From positions 7,301,501-7,365,500 of the forward strand of contig NC_051103.1 in the NCBI RefSeq assembly GCF_901709675.1: a stretch of 64,000 bases of DNA, read 5' to 3'. Each line of letters opens with the position of its first letter. Position 1 is the stretch's first letter. The position numbers and the translations under genes were made by a program. The notes beneath the pieces were generated by a model. That model searched no databases and was not told where the DNA came from. It saw only the letters and a list, made by a program, of their open reading frames with translations. Below, one piece after another: positions 24,101 through 42,535 of the stretch. The stretch comes from Syngnathus acus (Eukaryota; Chordata; Actinopteri; Syngnathiformes; Syngnathidae).

Positions 24101-25098
24101 TCAGCAACTGGAATACAAGGCTTTATGGAAACCTGAATGGTGATTATCCTTGGGTTTAATCTGAATTGGACATTTGCAAAAAGCAAATTTTACTGGGGGC
24201 GGGGAATAATGAGCCACATTTACCTCCATTTTCTGACATGTTACAAACAGTAAATCAACTCAGATTAATCTATTATTTAAGAAAAAAATGGCAGTTGTAG
24301 CTCTAAAATTGACAATTTTACAACAAAGCCACATTATCGGTATTGGTTAATCACTCATGGATGATCTGTGTCGGTATAAGCAGTGTAAAACCCTGATGGG
24401 AGCATCCCTAGTTCTGAGCAAGTTTTTGCCGTACTTTCAATGACTATAGTGTCATTAAAATCTTGAATACAGATACTTTTCACTTTGAACGTTTTCCACC
24501 AAACAATCACTATAATCATTTTAATTTACATTCAAGGTTTCACCACAAATCCACAAAAGCAAGTGTAAAAAAAAAAAAAGCTACATTAAGACAAAACACA
24601 AACAATTCAAGCACTACTATTCATCAATGATCCGTTAGAGGAAAAAAAAAAAAAAGCAAAAACCAAGAAATGGGGGAGAAAAAAAATGCTTCCTCTTTGT
24701 GCCAGCTTCTATGTCAAGTGTCTTGGAATTTCTATTTTCAGTGGTTAAGTAAGGAGTAAGAAACCAAAATCAAAATGACCCACCACAAGACACAGTTATG
24801 ACATTTTATGCAGGCTCGGAGCACCTTAAACTGACATGGAATGCGTAGGAAAAAAGGTTTATTCTTATTGTTCATATATTAGAAAAATAGCTTAGTTGAA
24901 TGTTCAGACAGGAGAAGGGAGCTCATAACACCAGTCAACTATACACACAAGGAAATGATTGCGGAGAATACCCATATTATTTTCACGAGGTGTGGAACTG
25001 ACCATGCTCTTCATTACCATTGATAAAATGTGCACTCACACTGATTCTCCGTACTTCTCGCAGTCTTCTCCCGTTTGTCCTGCTTTCCATCCCAGACC
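21102..25098. other. Gene-free AT-rich interval, including the probable mbtd1 3' UTR
   Basis: About 4 kb lies between the head of the PRDM9-like gene and the stop codon of mbtd1. The first 300 bp upstream of 21101 is the PRDM9-like promoter region. The rest is AT-rich with many homopolymer runs (near 22505-22520, 22555-22570, 24570-24580, 24640-24655). Palindromic ATATCATGATAT-type words occur near 22430-22470. Chance ORFs such as 23064-23306 show no family resemblance. From about 23041 to 24000 the plus strand is C-poor and G-rich. The right end probably contains the long mbtd1 3' UTR, whose limit I cannot place. Confidence 0.55.
22892..22960 (+). repeat. Interspersed repeat copy 1 (pair with 25687-25750)
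   Basis: It shares CATACTTACCC(T)TGGTA, GAAATAATG and AATCAATGTGAACT(A/G)AAGGAT with the copy at 25687-25750, in the same order and orientation. The two copies lie 2.8 kb apart and are clearly related. Confidence 0.7.
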
Positions 25099-30968
<5,870 letters not shown>

Positions 30969-32029
30969 TAGCCCCTCATGTAGACCTTCTCTTGACTAGC
31001 ACATCCACTCTCAAGTGACGCAAACGGTGTTTGTTAATTCGGAATTCGGAAGAGCTAAGCTTCGGGACTCACAATACTACAGTCAAAAGAGGATATCAAC
31101 AAATTACGCTGGCTTGTGCGCATGCGCGTTTTTAACCTACTTTTGCGTGATTGGTCAAGCTGACAGGCTGTCAAAAACGAGCAATTTGGGTTCAACGAAA
31201 ATAAAAAAAAATCAACCAAATAATTTAATAGAAAAATACAAATACAAAAAAATACATATATAAAAGAGATATGTGTTATTTGATTAGAATTACATTTTAA
31301 TTGCACCTCCTTGGGTCAGTTGAAATGAATTCCTGGAATTTGAAATATAAACACAATTTTACTCCTCACAATTTACCCATGTGCAATAACAGACAATCGT
31401 AGGTCATTGTTTATAAAAAAAAAAAAAGTAAAATAACAAAAAATCATCAATAAGATCAAGCAGCACAACAGCTTTGTTTTTCCCTTTTACTTCCAAAAAA
31501 TAAAATATCAATAAAAACATCTGATGACAAAAATAAATAAAAGGAATTTGAGCAAATTGGTGATTTCAGTAGGCCTTCACATTAATCAGTACCTAAGAAG
31601 TAGCTTTCAGTCTTAGAGGATGTTCATAATTGCTTGTAACTGTAATATTGGTTGCATTTCATGTATGGCTGATTATGAGGAATGATATCTTCAGATGATA
31701 GCCAACAATTTGATAGCAATAATAGCAATGTGTCAGAATTCCCAAGGACAATAGTGATGGGACCACAGTCGAGGTTCAGGTCCACCACCAAACACAGTGC
31801 CTTCAAGTCTTTAAAACTATTTCAAATCAGATGACAAACCTATGATGCAGCAGAGGCCTTGAGCAAAATAAAAAAAATAAGACCTCAGTTTAACGATTAT
31901 CATTTGAAGCCTAAAAAGAGCACACAAGTTAATCTGATACAACTCATACTGGCAAAAGTGGTAAAAGTCCTCCTTTTGTTATTCACAGTTCCGAGTTGAA
32001 TTATTGGTCAACTTGTCAAACGTCACCCA
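30969..32029. other. mbtd1 promoter and tmem94 3' region
   Basis: This interval separates the mbtd1 start codon from the tmem94 stop codon; both genes are on the minus strand. The segment 30969-31170 is the likely mbtd1 promoter/5' UTR, with a CCAAT element on the minus strand (GATTGGTCA near 31149-31157). From about 31190 it is very AT-rich. The part nearest 32029 is the tmem94 3' UTR. No other coding potential is visible. Confidence 0.5.
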
Positions 32030-35000
32030 TTAGAATGGAGAATTCATTCCGAGCTTTGTTTCAAACTGGAGCTTCTGTCTCTTCTGGTAGCGAACCCGCA
32101 CCCTGAAAACAACACAAAACCATTAGCCACACTGGAAACAACATTCACAGAAGCTCATTTTAAAAACACTTTACTTTGCATCACATATGCGTAATTTGTA
32201 ACTCAGTGTATACTTTTCTTTTTACCTTATCTCATGTAGCTTCACCAACTCATTAACTATCACCACCAGCAGAAGAGACAGCGAGACGAGCAGCCAGCCA
32301 AGCAGAGGTATGTCACGCAAACCAAAGTTCAGGAGGCTGTCTTGGTCATGCCACAACTGGTAATCCACAGTGGCCTGGACGATCTGACTGACCAGACTGA
32401 AGGAGAAAGGCAATCAGCTACAACATGAAACTTCATGTGCATGGTTGTTGATGACCACAGTGTATTATTATTATAATAATGTGAATAAAAAGATTTTCCA
32501 TACAATACCTAATTTTCAATAATAATGACTTACACCACAGGTACAGTGAGACACCACCAGGCATTGCTAAAAGGACTTTTTCGCCACAAAGACTGGGAAC
32601 GGTGGACATAGCTGAGCGAGATGACCACTGCAACAAGAGGGACGTACATAAATGTTCAAATATGAATGTACTTATAAATGCATACTCAAGCGCGAGTACC
32701 TACCTTTATGTAAGACCAGGAAACCAGTCATTAATTTCTGTGTCAGTAGCAGGCCATTTGACAGATCCGTGAACCAGTGAGGAGCATGGTTTGAAGAGCT
32801 AAAGAAATTTAAAAAATAACAACAAAATTCAGTGATAAATTAATAGTTGGCTAAAAAGTCGGATTCTTGGAACTCTTACCTGGCTGTGAGTATATGCAGG
32901 CATTTTACAGTGGCATTTTCAACCATGGTTAGGTTTGTGCTTCTCAAACACACCTCTTGTAGTGTGAATCCAAAGGCCAACAAATAGGCACACACTGTCA
33001 GGCCAAACTTCAAAACAAAGCAGCCAAGGAAGTAGTTTTGAGTCTAACAAAAAATGAGAAAAGATTACAAGTCAGACTAACTTGTGTTCTGGCCTTCTCG
33101 GCACCATATACTACCCCAAAAAATTAATGTAGAAAAAAAAAAAAGGGAATACAGCTGTCTGTCTTTTAAACAGCTCCCAGATCCAATAGCTTAAGAACAT
33201 GTTTAAGAGATGCAGCTCTGTCTCTTTTTAAGGGTCAAAGGTCATCAATCAAAATTTTGACGAGCTCCATTGTAATATTCTCTCTTTGTTAGAACAGACT
33301 TGGAATGTGGGGTCAATTGTAAATTTTCACTTCTTGTACTTTGTTTGTGTTGCCCCGGTATTTTGTAGCACTCAAACTTATCGTTAGTTAGCATAATTAG
33401 CAAATAGCATAGTTAGAAATGCCCAAAAAGTTACAATTGCCTCGGCATCCCCCACTTTGCGACCTTACCTTCTTTGGGATGGCATCAAGGTTCTTCCCCG
33501 TGGCAACGGTCATGACCGAACTATCTCGAGGCTTTCCCAGAAGTGACAGGCTGTCAAAAGAGTAGCGACTCTTTTAAATTGATGTCAAAATACTATTCTG
33601 AAGTCTTGCAAGAGGTCCAACCTTAGCAACGGGCAGCTGAAGCATGACAGCCAGAGGATGTCCGTAGTGTTCATAGGAGGAGGGAGCTGAGCTAAACAAG
33701 ATAAAAACTGAAGAAAAAAAAAAAAACCATCATTTAAAGTCAACCCCTATTTATTATCTTGCAAAACAAAAGTATGTCAAGTCTCTTCTTACCTGTATGA
33801 TGACCAGAGTGAGTTGGCATTGCAGCAGAAAAAGGAAGCACTTGCGAATGCCGTAAGTTGTATGTCGTGCCTGCAACAAACAAACAAACCAAAACAGTCG
33901 GGAATAAATATATGAAATAAAATATTGTGAAACCTTATTGAGCTGTATATATGCGTGCGACGTACTTGCTCTATGAGCTTGGCCATGCTGACACTCTCTC
34001 CTTGGTGGAAGGCCACAGAGCAGCCAAGACTATTAAGCTGCCCCGAGAGTCTGAGTGGAGACAGACCTTCGGTGCTCCTGTTGAATGGACCCGTGGTGCG
34101 ACTGAATGTCTCCCACGAACACTGGGATGGGTACAGTGGTTCCAGAGCGATACTATTCAAGCACATATTATACTGTTAACATGTATGTCATTAAGGTGCA
34201 TTGTTCAGCTATCCAGGTTTTGATGTATTACTTTCAAAAAAAAAATTATGCATTTTTGTGAAGCTAAGCATCAATGTGTTCACATACCTGAGGTCACTCT
34301 GCAGAAAAAGGCGACTGTTGCGGAAATTGGCAGCGCTTCCCAAACAGCAGGTGACCTCCCTGTTCTCCTGCATGATCTTTATCATCTCACACATAGCTAG
34401 AAATAAATCACAATTGGAATGGTAACAAATCAATATTCACTGTTTTGTTAGAAAATGATAATTGTATGCATCATTAAGTTTGAGTATCTACAAAATGTTG
34501 TATTGCACCAAGTATTTTGTTTTATTCTCTCGCAGTAATTTAGTGGAAGAGGACATACTGTCAGGGGTGCAGTCAGTGAAGAGTGGCACCAGTAGAGGCA
34601 CATTGTCGATGTTCTTCAAATGAGGTCGAACCTGGTGAATGCCACGCGGAAGCTTCGCCTAAGATAAAAATAAAAAGAAAAGCAAAAATTACAACACTTA
34701 AATTGGGTAAAAATGGAACTCATTTTGTTCATCAACATCATTGCTTACCCGGTTGCAATCTTCCAGAAAGCTGGGCAGATCACTGTCGGTGGGCTGGAAA
34801 CTTGCCAGGTCCGAATGAACTTCCTCCTCTGACAGCAGCGGACCTTCCGCTTCATCTCGAGAATCTAATTACATTTGAAGGTGACGATTAGTAAAGCCCT
34901 CGTGAAATAGACAAGATAAGCATAAAAACCACCTTCATGGAGTGAGCCATGATAGGGGCTGGAGGGAGCTCCTTCACATGGACCATCTCCATTTGAAGTC

Positions 35001-38000
35001 AGTGAGATATGACAGTTCCAACCTGTCTCTAAGCCCATTTTCTCTGCAAAAACCTACAAACACAAAATGACGTAAAGAATCACACTTTTGAAGGCCTTCC
35101 CCAAATTGCACAAAGTGAGCTCCAGTGTTTTTACCTTGCTGCGAAGTTCATCCTCCATGGAAAAGTACACAAATCGAATGCACGCCGTGATCAAAGCGTC
35201 AATGAGTCGAACCGTGTCCAGTCGGGCTTGGAACTGGGATGAAACCATGCCCATGAAGATCTGGCCGCTCAGGGCTTGCACACCATCGTCACATTCCGTT
35301 CCTTCACCGATACCCTCTATTAGAAAAAGGGAGAATTGTCATCGCACAGGGTACCAAATTATTAGACATATGCATCATCATTTATTAGTATGGACAGAAA
35401 AATATTCAAAACAGTGAATGGAGCTGAGACATACCGTCAGAGCTCCAACTGTTCCTGCAGGAAGGATGCTTGTTAGGGGTGCTTAAGGACAGCTCCAGTC
35501 CTGAAAATAGACAGGGGCCGGATGCCAACTCCACACACTTGCCATTTAATTGGCTGGACAACGAGCGCTGCATGGGTTTATATGCAAAGGCTGAGCAGTA
35601 ACCAGACAGACAGGCACGTTGGTAGAAATCCAGAATCTTTTTTCTATCAACAAGATATGGGAGAAGATTAGATTTATATCAGACTTTACACAGACAAAAA
35701 GAAACGCTGTGTACCTGTCAGACCCTAAAAGGGGATAAATATCAGCACCGTCCCAAAAGTCAGTGCTGGCCTCCAAGATAAGTTCAGCTGAGCCATGGGA
35801 CAGCATCTGGACACACTCTACAAAACAAAAGTTAAGTGAGTCAAAATCCATCCATCCGATGCCGGTAAAAAAAATAGAACAAGTCGGCTCACCTGAGGAA
35901 GAGTCTCGTACAAAAAGGGAGATCATATGGGAGATAGGAGGCTGACGCTTAGTGAAGTAATGCAAGCGGTGCGAAGGCACATCTTTTGGCATGTCTCCAG
36001 TTGGCAGCTGGTAAAGAGCCAAGTGGCTCTCCTGTTCAAACATCTCCCTTGCCCCAGGAGTGAACCCTGACACCCACAAAATGGATCTGTTAAGACGCCC
36101 ACACTCTCACATTAGAATCAAGAACGTTTACCTATAAGCCTGGAGAGCTCGCAAAGCCCCCAAGGAACAGAAACGGGCTGCACGCTGCCGTGGCTCTCTT
36201 GCAGTGCCAAGTTGGACAAATGATCGGAGAAGCAGCAGAGCTGTTGAGTGACGTTATTGTTGCAGAGGTTGAGCATGATGTTGAGGCCCAGTGGTTTGAG
36301 TGAAGGCAAGTGACACTGCCATGCTAAGTCATCAAACTGAATGCTTGCTGGATTTTGCTGATCTTGTGAAAGACTCAACATTTCCAGGTGATAGTCACAC
36401 ACGTAATCCTCGGCCTCACTTTCTTGGTTGTCCAAAAGAAATTCCTGGCGACAGCATGAGGTGGAATTATTTGCTATTCAAGTGCCAACTTGAAATATGT
36501 TAGTTTTGCTTTCAGATTTCACCTGAGTTTGGTCCTCGCCTCCCTCTGTATGACGACTGAAGCTCACGTTGGATCCAGAGTTGTGTTTGGTGCGACTATT
36601 TACAGGTTGGCAGGAACGCCAGTGCATTAGTGGGTCTGTTGTAGGAGTCGTATCATTCCAAGTCTCTCTGGGCTCAGGTATTTCTCCGATTCGGGTGGCG
36701 GGCTCCTCTGGTAAACAGAGGAGAGTCTCCGCCTCTTGGTTCTGTTGAGCAGTTCAGCATAGGAATAAATGAACAGTAACAAACAAAGTTTTGCAGCTGA
36801 CACTTTGAAGTAACTTATAAGTCATTATAAATGACCTTTCATACGTGTTCCATGAACTGAAAAACGGTCATCCGGAAAGCACAAACCTTGCCATCATCGG
36901 TCTCTGGTTTGCAGTAGGAGTTGATTGACAGGCCATCTATTAGATCATCCTGGCTATTTTCAACTCTTCCACTGAAGAACAGAACTGTCTCAGGGCTTGG
37001 ATTAGGCCATGACAGAATGCCTTGTTTGTCCACACAACACAATACCTGCACACACAAACATGCAGTTGCAAGAAAAAAAAAAATCATTTTCTGCATCAAT
37101 TGGTCAGAGTACTTACGGTGACAGAGCCAAGCGTGTGTAACAGGTTGGAAGTGTAGCAAAGTGTCTGAGACTCTCCCTTCAGTACACCAATGAAGTGTCT
37201 CCACACAGAAAGTATCATCTCCTGCACACAAGAACAAACAAACGTCTTAATTATCGTGAGAAGCTGACAACATCGCTGAGTCAGTCCTGACGTGGTCTAG
37301 GAAGTTTATCTGTGTGAGACAACCAGATGGGAGGATACCTGGGAGGAGACCACTTCAGTGTAGCTGCTTAGAGTGTCCTCGGAGAATTTAGAAAGCTAGG
37401 GAGGGGTGAGAGGAAAATGGAGTTAAAACCCTGGATATTCAAAGGAAATTTTCAGAAAAGAAAATTCATTCAAAAGAGGGAACATTCTGTCCAACTTAAA
37501 AAAGGTCTTTCTCACCAATCCTGCAGGAGAGCCATGGCTGAACTCCGCAAGGACTCTCGCCTCTCCAAAGGCATTGACCAGCACCCACATGACAGGAAAT
37601 AGCAGTGGTAAGACGGGAAGGACACCCATCAACTGAAAGAAAGTACAATTCGCTTATTACGTTTCTAAAATGTGAGTATACATGCATAGAAGAGTCAGAA
37701 TGTTGAAGTTATTGGAAGTGGAAAATTACCTGAAGCTGCAAAAAATTGTAGCTACTAGGGGTGAGGTTGGGTGCATCACAAAAGTAGCGTATGGAGTTCA
37801 CCAGCAGAAATGTAACCTATAGGGGGGGGGAAAAAAAAATGCTTTTATGAACATTTAAAGGAACAACCATTAAAGTGATTTTCCTCACCAGCACAACAGG
37901 ACAGACAAGCTTGGTGATGAGGGACTGGACTGTAAACCTCTCGTTGTCGAGCACTGTAACTGGTCTGGATCCGGCAAACTCCAAACTATTCCTTTTAAAA

Positions 38001-39681
38001 AGGAAAGAGCAAGAGTTGAGGTTGGTCAACTGGCGACCTTCTTTTGTACATCTCACTCTGTTGACCTAGTCCCCCTGGAATCTTATCTAAAGTCACTAGT
38101 TTCAAAATTGGGTTTTAAAATTGGACAATGCTTTTAAATTGGATGCTGTCAAATTCCCCTGACCCCCCAAAAAATACTAGCACTTAAAATTGATGGTATT
38201 GAATATTTTTAATTAGGATTCTGTTTTGGCATCCACGTAAAGAAATCCCGGTCCCTACCTGACAATGTCTAAAACTGGAGTTCGGACCACTCTGAAGAGA
38301 CGATGTTGTTGTGGGTTCTGGGGTCCTTTTTTCTCATTTGCTGGTGCGGAAGGAGATGATGGGGGGAACAAATCTCCAGGTTCCAAAACAATGTGTTCAT
38401 CATCCTGTCAATAGAATGTTTTTTTTTTCTTTTATACATGTGAAGTTTCAGATTATTATTTTTTTTTAAATAAGATTAATCCTGTAAAGACTGCAGTGTT
38501 GAATGTGAAAAAATAGTGGTGCACCTAACAATCATGAAAAAAATGTAACCACTGCAAAATTGGAGCCCTGAAGGGATGTTATGAACACTAACTAACTAAC
38601 CTTTATCCCTCGGAGAGAGGCAAATGCTTCTTGCCCAGGTCTGAGAACAATTATATCTCCTTCCACGAGCAGACTGACGGGCAGATTAACCAACTGGGAG
38701 TCACGGTACGTCCAGTGAAGGGACCACGATGGAGACGAGGGTGTATAGAGATCAGGGTAAAGACATGGTGGCCACTGCACTTCGCCGACCCAACCTGAAA
38801 GGTAATCTACAGCAAATCAACAATAGATCAAATCCAAAGAGTGGCAATGGAAAATGAAAGAGGCATGTGAAATCAGGTCAGCCGTACGTACCATTGAGTT
38901 GTGCGATGATGCTTTTGAGACGCCGAACCATCTCGCTTCTTTTGAGCCTCTCCTGTCTTCTGACGAGCATCAGATTCAACAGCAAAAGGATGAGGAGGGC
39001 GATTGCATTCACCAGCTCACTGCCAGAACTGTAAAGGTCAAGATCATATAAGAAGCATCAAGTTCATGGCTGTCATCCAACAAAAAAAAAGAGAAATGAA
39101 TGTTGAAACGTTTACAAAAATCCACCGGGTGTGAGATTGCACAACTTCATTTCATCAGATCAGGCATACAAGGGAACTACCTGCCCTTCGGCTGACTGCC
39201 ATAGCAACACACCAGTCCAAGTGCCACTAGCACAGTGACAGCAGCTTCCGGCCAGTGAAGACATGAATGTCGGTTTCCATGGTAAAGGAAGCTATTCACC
39301 CATTTTTCCTGTCAAAACATAGTTAACTCCAGTTGTGGTCAGATGTTTCATTCCTGGGCATAAATGATAGCTTATACCGATTTATTTACAATATTCTTTT
39401 TCCATGGAGGCATGATTATATAAGGTCAATTGCAAGATGATTCATATAAAGAAGTACCTGTACAGAGCCCTGTCTGCATGTTGTCTTCAGGTGCTGGTCC
39501 AGTAAGTTGCTAAGCTGATCCCTGAGTTTTCCTAGAGCCTGGTGAGTCAACAAGCCCAAAGCAACGGAATTTTCCTCCTAGAACACAGCACATCATATCA
39601 TTTAGAATAGGAATTAATTTCCCAGGTTTTAAGATTCAATTAAACAATTCAACTGACCTGCTTCATGTCCTTTGACTCCAT
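32030..39681 (-). CDS. tmem94: Transmembrane protein 94 (P-type ATPase-like, ER magnesium pump candidate)
   Basis: There are 31 coding exons from 39681-39658 to 32102-32030; the joined length is 4059 nt (1352 aa; human is about 1356). Exons: 39681-39658, 39577-39458, 39308-39181, 39028-38892, 38806-38601, 38404-38259, 37985-37889, 37816-37730, 37632-37516, 37395-37339, 37221-37117, 37045-36887, 36741-36523, 36444-36132, 36066-35893, 35817-35715, 35643-35435, 35316-35135, 35053-34933, 34864-34749, 34658-34559, 34396-34288, 34152-33966, 33870-33793, 33707-33622, 33550-33469, 33043-32880, 32798-32704, 32627-32534, 32396-32226, 32102-32030. It has an actuator-like segment (VNLPVSLLVEGDIIVLRPGQ) and a variant phosphorylation-type loop (CCVDKQGILSWP; Asp 414 in place of canonical DKTGT). 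Hydrophobic spans cluster at both ends (for example VLPLLFPVMWVLV and IPLLGWLLVSLSLLLVVIV), and the C-terminus is KLGMNSPF. Human TMEM94 variants cause a neurodevelopmental and cardiac syndrome; recent work describes it as an ER Mg2+ transporter. Confidence 0.96.
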
Positions 39682-41572
39682 GGGAACCGCAAGCACTCCA
39701 CATACTCTTCTTCTCCACTCGTCAGCACCACCTGACAGATTCCGTGCAAGCCAGATCCAAATTTGGACTCAGGTAGCAACCGGGTCAGCCTGTAGAGATG
39801 CTTCATAAATGTGGAGGAAGAATGAGAGAGCAGCTTCAGTCATATGAAAAAGTCAACAAGCCATCCCGACCAAACCACACGCAAATATGCATGATCAATT
39901 GCAGGTAAGAAAAAACGCCCAACAGTGAGATCTTATTAATGCACAAAAGGGGTCTTACTGTGCATCAGATTTAAGTCGAGCGATGCATCAAACTCGCCCC
40001 CGCAATTCCGCAATCCGTAGAAATGAAGTCCGTCCCAAAAAGGGGTCCGGACACGCGACATTTCCGCACAATCAGCGCAACAGTGACAGCGGTGAGATGC
40101 GCAAAATGAATGACAGCTCCATCCACAGAGTCCAGCACAGAAATGACTAAATGTTTTAGAAATTGAAAGTATTTGCTTGTATGATTTGAATCGTGTATAT
40201 TAAGCAGTGACCCCTTTATAAGCACAAACGAAGTAAAAGAAGTCCCGAGAAACGTAAAGAGCAGCTTAGGGCATCCATTGCCGCAAAATGCGCTAGCTCC
40301 CACAGCCTCCGAGCAAAACATAATAACGAGGACAGTACCAGAATGCATGAGGAATGATCAATTATGGCAAGTCAGAATGTGCAGGTTTGGGAATCTCTGA
40401 AGCCGGTTAGTGCAATGTTTTCTGGTTTGCTAATATCTCCAGAGCCCAGGCCGTATATTATGGAGATGATGAACATGGCCGCGGCGTGGAGAACGACTCC
40501 GGTTACCGCGGAATAAAACGTAGCAGTTAAACCGTCTTACCCGTCAACATTTGCATCCGACTTGATATTTTATAACTAGTTCTCTGTCGAGCGGAGACGT
40601 CATCAGATTGTGTACAACACCAACGTTGAGTTCGCTGTGGTGAATTTTTCTTTAAAAAAAAAAAAAAAAAAGCTTTATTGATATACTCAATGCAATAACA
40701 AAAACACAGAAACAAATAATACAATTGCAAGGGGTTATCCACTTGTCATAAGGTCAGATAATAGGTGATCGATACATTCAAACCTTTCCGTTTTGATACA
40801 ATTAATTTTTCAGATGTCTTAAATTCGACCAGAAAGACTGAAAATGGGCGGGGACTTGAGAAGTCTATGTGAATTAAAAAAAAGATTGGAACATTTTATA
40901 ACCCTTGTTCTTGTAGTGAAGAAACGTTCCAAATGTCACAATGTCTCTTGAAACAGGTGGAACATCAAAATATCCTTGAGTCCATTCATGCGCTCTTCTT
41001 ATTCCTTTTTCTTCTTCGTCTTCTACTACTTCTTCACCTTTTTTAAACTTTATTGAAAAATAGATTTGTTTTTCCCCCTAATGCTTTATTGAAAACATAA
41101 TGGACAAATATGGCAATTAACATTCTACATACATTTAAACAGCAATTCTTTAGAGGGATAAATGTTCATAATTAGTGTGAAGGTCTTCACACCTATGTTA
41201 TTCTACACCATTCACTTTATTATTCCGCTTCTTCTATTTTATTCTCCTCACTTTTTTGTGTATACAAACACACACACACGTTTGCAAATACATGTGCCTG
41301 TGTGTATAGAAGACCCACACTCACGCATATGATCAATAATAAAATATCCAGTTATGGGCCCACTGTGCTCTTAGTTGATCATCTAATCATCACAGCAATG
41401 AATGACACCATTTAGTCTGCAACATGACCATTTATTTTGCAGTACAAATTTGTCAATGCCATCATCACACAAAGGAATGGAATGTCAGCAAAATAAATGC
41501 ACCCTAAAATCACAGTACAGTCTGAAATAACTACTAGTGTAAAATTGGATAAGGGGCATTTAAGGAATGTGC
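39682..41572. other. tmem94 upstream region and nme2 3' flank
   Basis: Sequence upstream of the tmem94 ATG includes GC-rich stretches near 40450-40520 (CCGCGGCGTGG, GGTTACCGCGG) that could be its promoter. 40640-41120 is AT-rich and has two copies of (A/G)CTTTATTGA followed by A-rich sequence (near 40669 and 41078). Beyond about 41400 is the likely nme2 3' UTR. No other gene is seen. Confidence 0.45.
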
Positions 41573-42535
41573 TCAATAGATCCAGCTGGATGCACAGCTC
41601 GTGTAGCAGGTGAGCTCGTCTTCTTTGAACCACAGGGCAATCTCCTTTGTTGCACTCTCAACCGAGTCACTTCCATGGATGATGTTTCTGTGAAGCAAAA
41701 GGGAAATAGAAGAGTGCCACTCGATCAAGAGACTGATTATACCCAAGATGACACTTACTTGCTGACATCGATGCAGAAGTCTCCTCTAATTGTTCCAGGT
41801 TTGGAGTTTGCTGGGTCGGTTTCACCGAGCATTACCCTGCCAGTCTTAACAGCACCCTTGCCTTCCCACACCTAATGTTGAACAAAAAGATACCATCTTG
41901 ACCACTCAAACTAAAGATTCAGTGGCTAGTTATGACGGGTCTCACCATGGCAACCACCGGGCCGCTACTCATGAAATTGACAAGATCAGGGAAGAATGGA
42001 CGACTTTTCAGGTCACTATAATGCTGCATCAGCAGATCCTCTGACGCCTGCAAGCATAAATGGATACAATTTGCATGTTTGAAACGAGGGTAGATGAACC
42101 TGTGTACATTTTTAGAAGACTGATTTTAGTTGCATCTACTGCCTGGCTGTCGCTGAGCCCCAAATTCATTCCATATTATGGCACAAATGTCAACAACAAA
42201 ACATGGAAAGTGTTGACTTGGTCTGGACTGACTCTACAGTTGATAAACACTTCAAGCCACTGGTACAAAAATGGAGTCTTTACTCAGATTATCTGCGATC
42301 CCGAAATAGACATGGTTGATAATCCGCTCACTCAGTCACTCAGCACCCACAATATACAGTCACTGGAATAAAATCAGTTCAATGTGTAAGAAAACAAAGC
42401 ATTTATACTTACTTGCATCATTTTCAAGGCCACAAGTTTGAAACCTTTCCTCTCAAATCTTGCAATGACCTCGCCAATGATGCCTCTTTGAACACCATCA
42501 GGCTTGATGGCAATAAAGGTGCGCTCATCTGCCAT
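41573..42535 (-). CDS. nme2: Nucleoside diphosphate kinase (NME1/NME2 type)
   Basis: Exons in transcription order: 42535-42413, 42047-41946, 41871-41759, 41687-41573. They join to 453 nt (150 aa), close to the usual 152. The start [18 protein letters not shown] carries the conserved nucleotide-binding lysine. [10 protein letters not shown] and the active-site histidine in NIIHGSD are intact. The enzyme transfers the gamma-phosphate between nucleoside di- and triphosphates through a phosphohistidine, as a cytosolic hexamer. NME2-type proteins are also reported as DNA-binding and histidine kinases. The C-terminus (CASSWIY) is slightly shorter than human. A non-coding first exon probably ends at 43614. 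The link with mbtd1 matches human 17q21.33. Whether this is the NME1- or NME2-like fish copy is uncertain. Confidence 0.93.
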
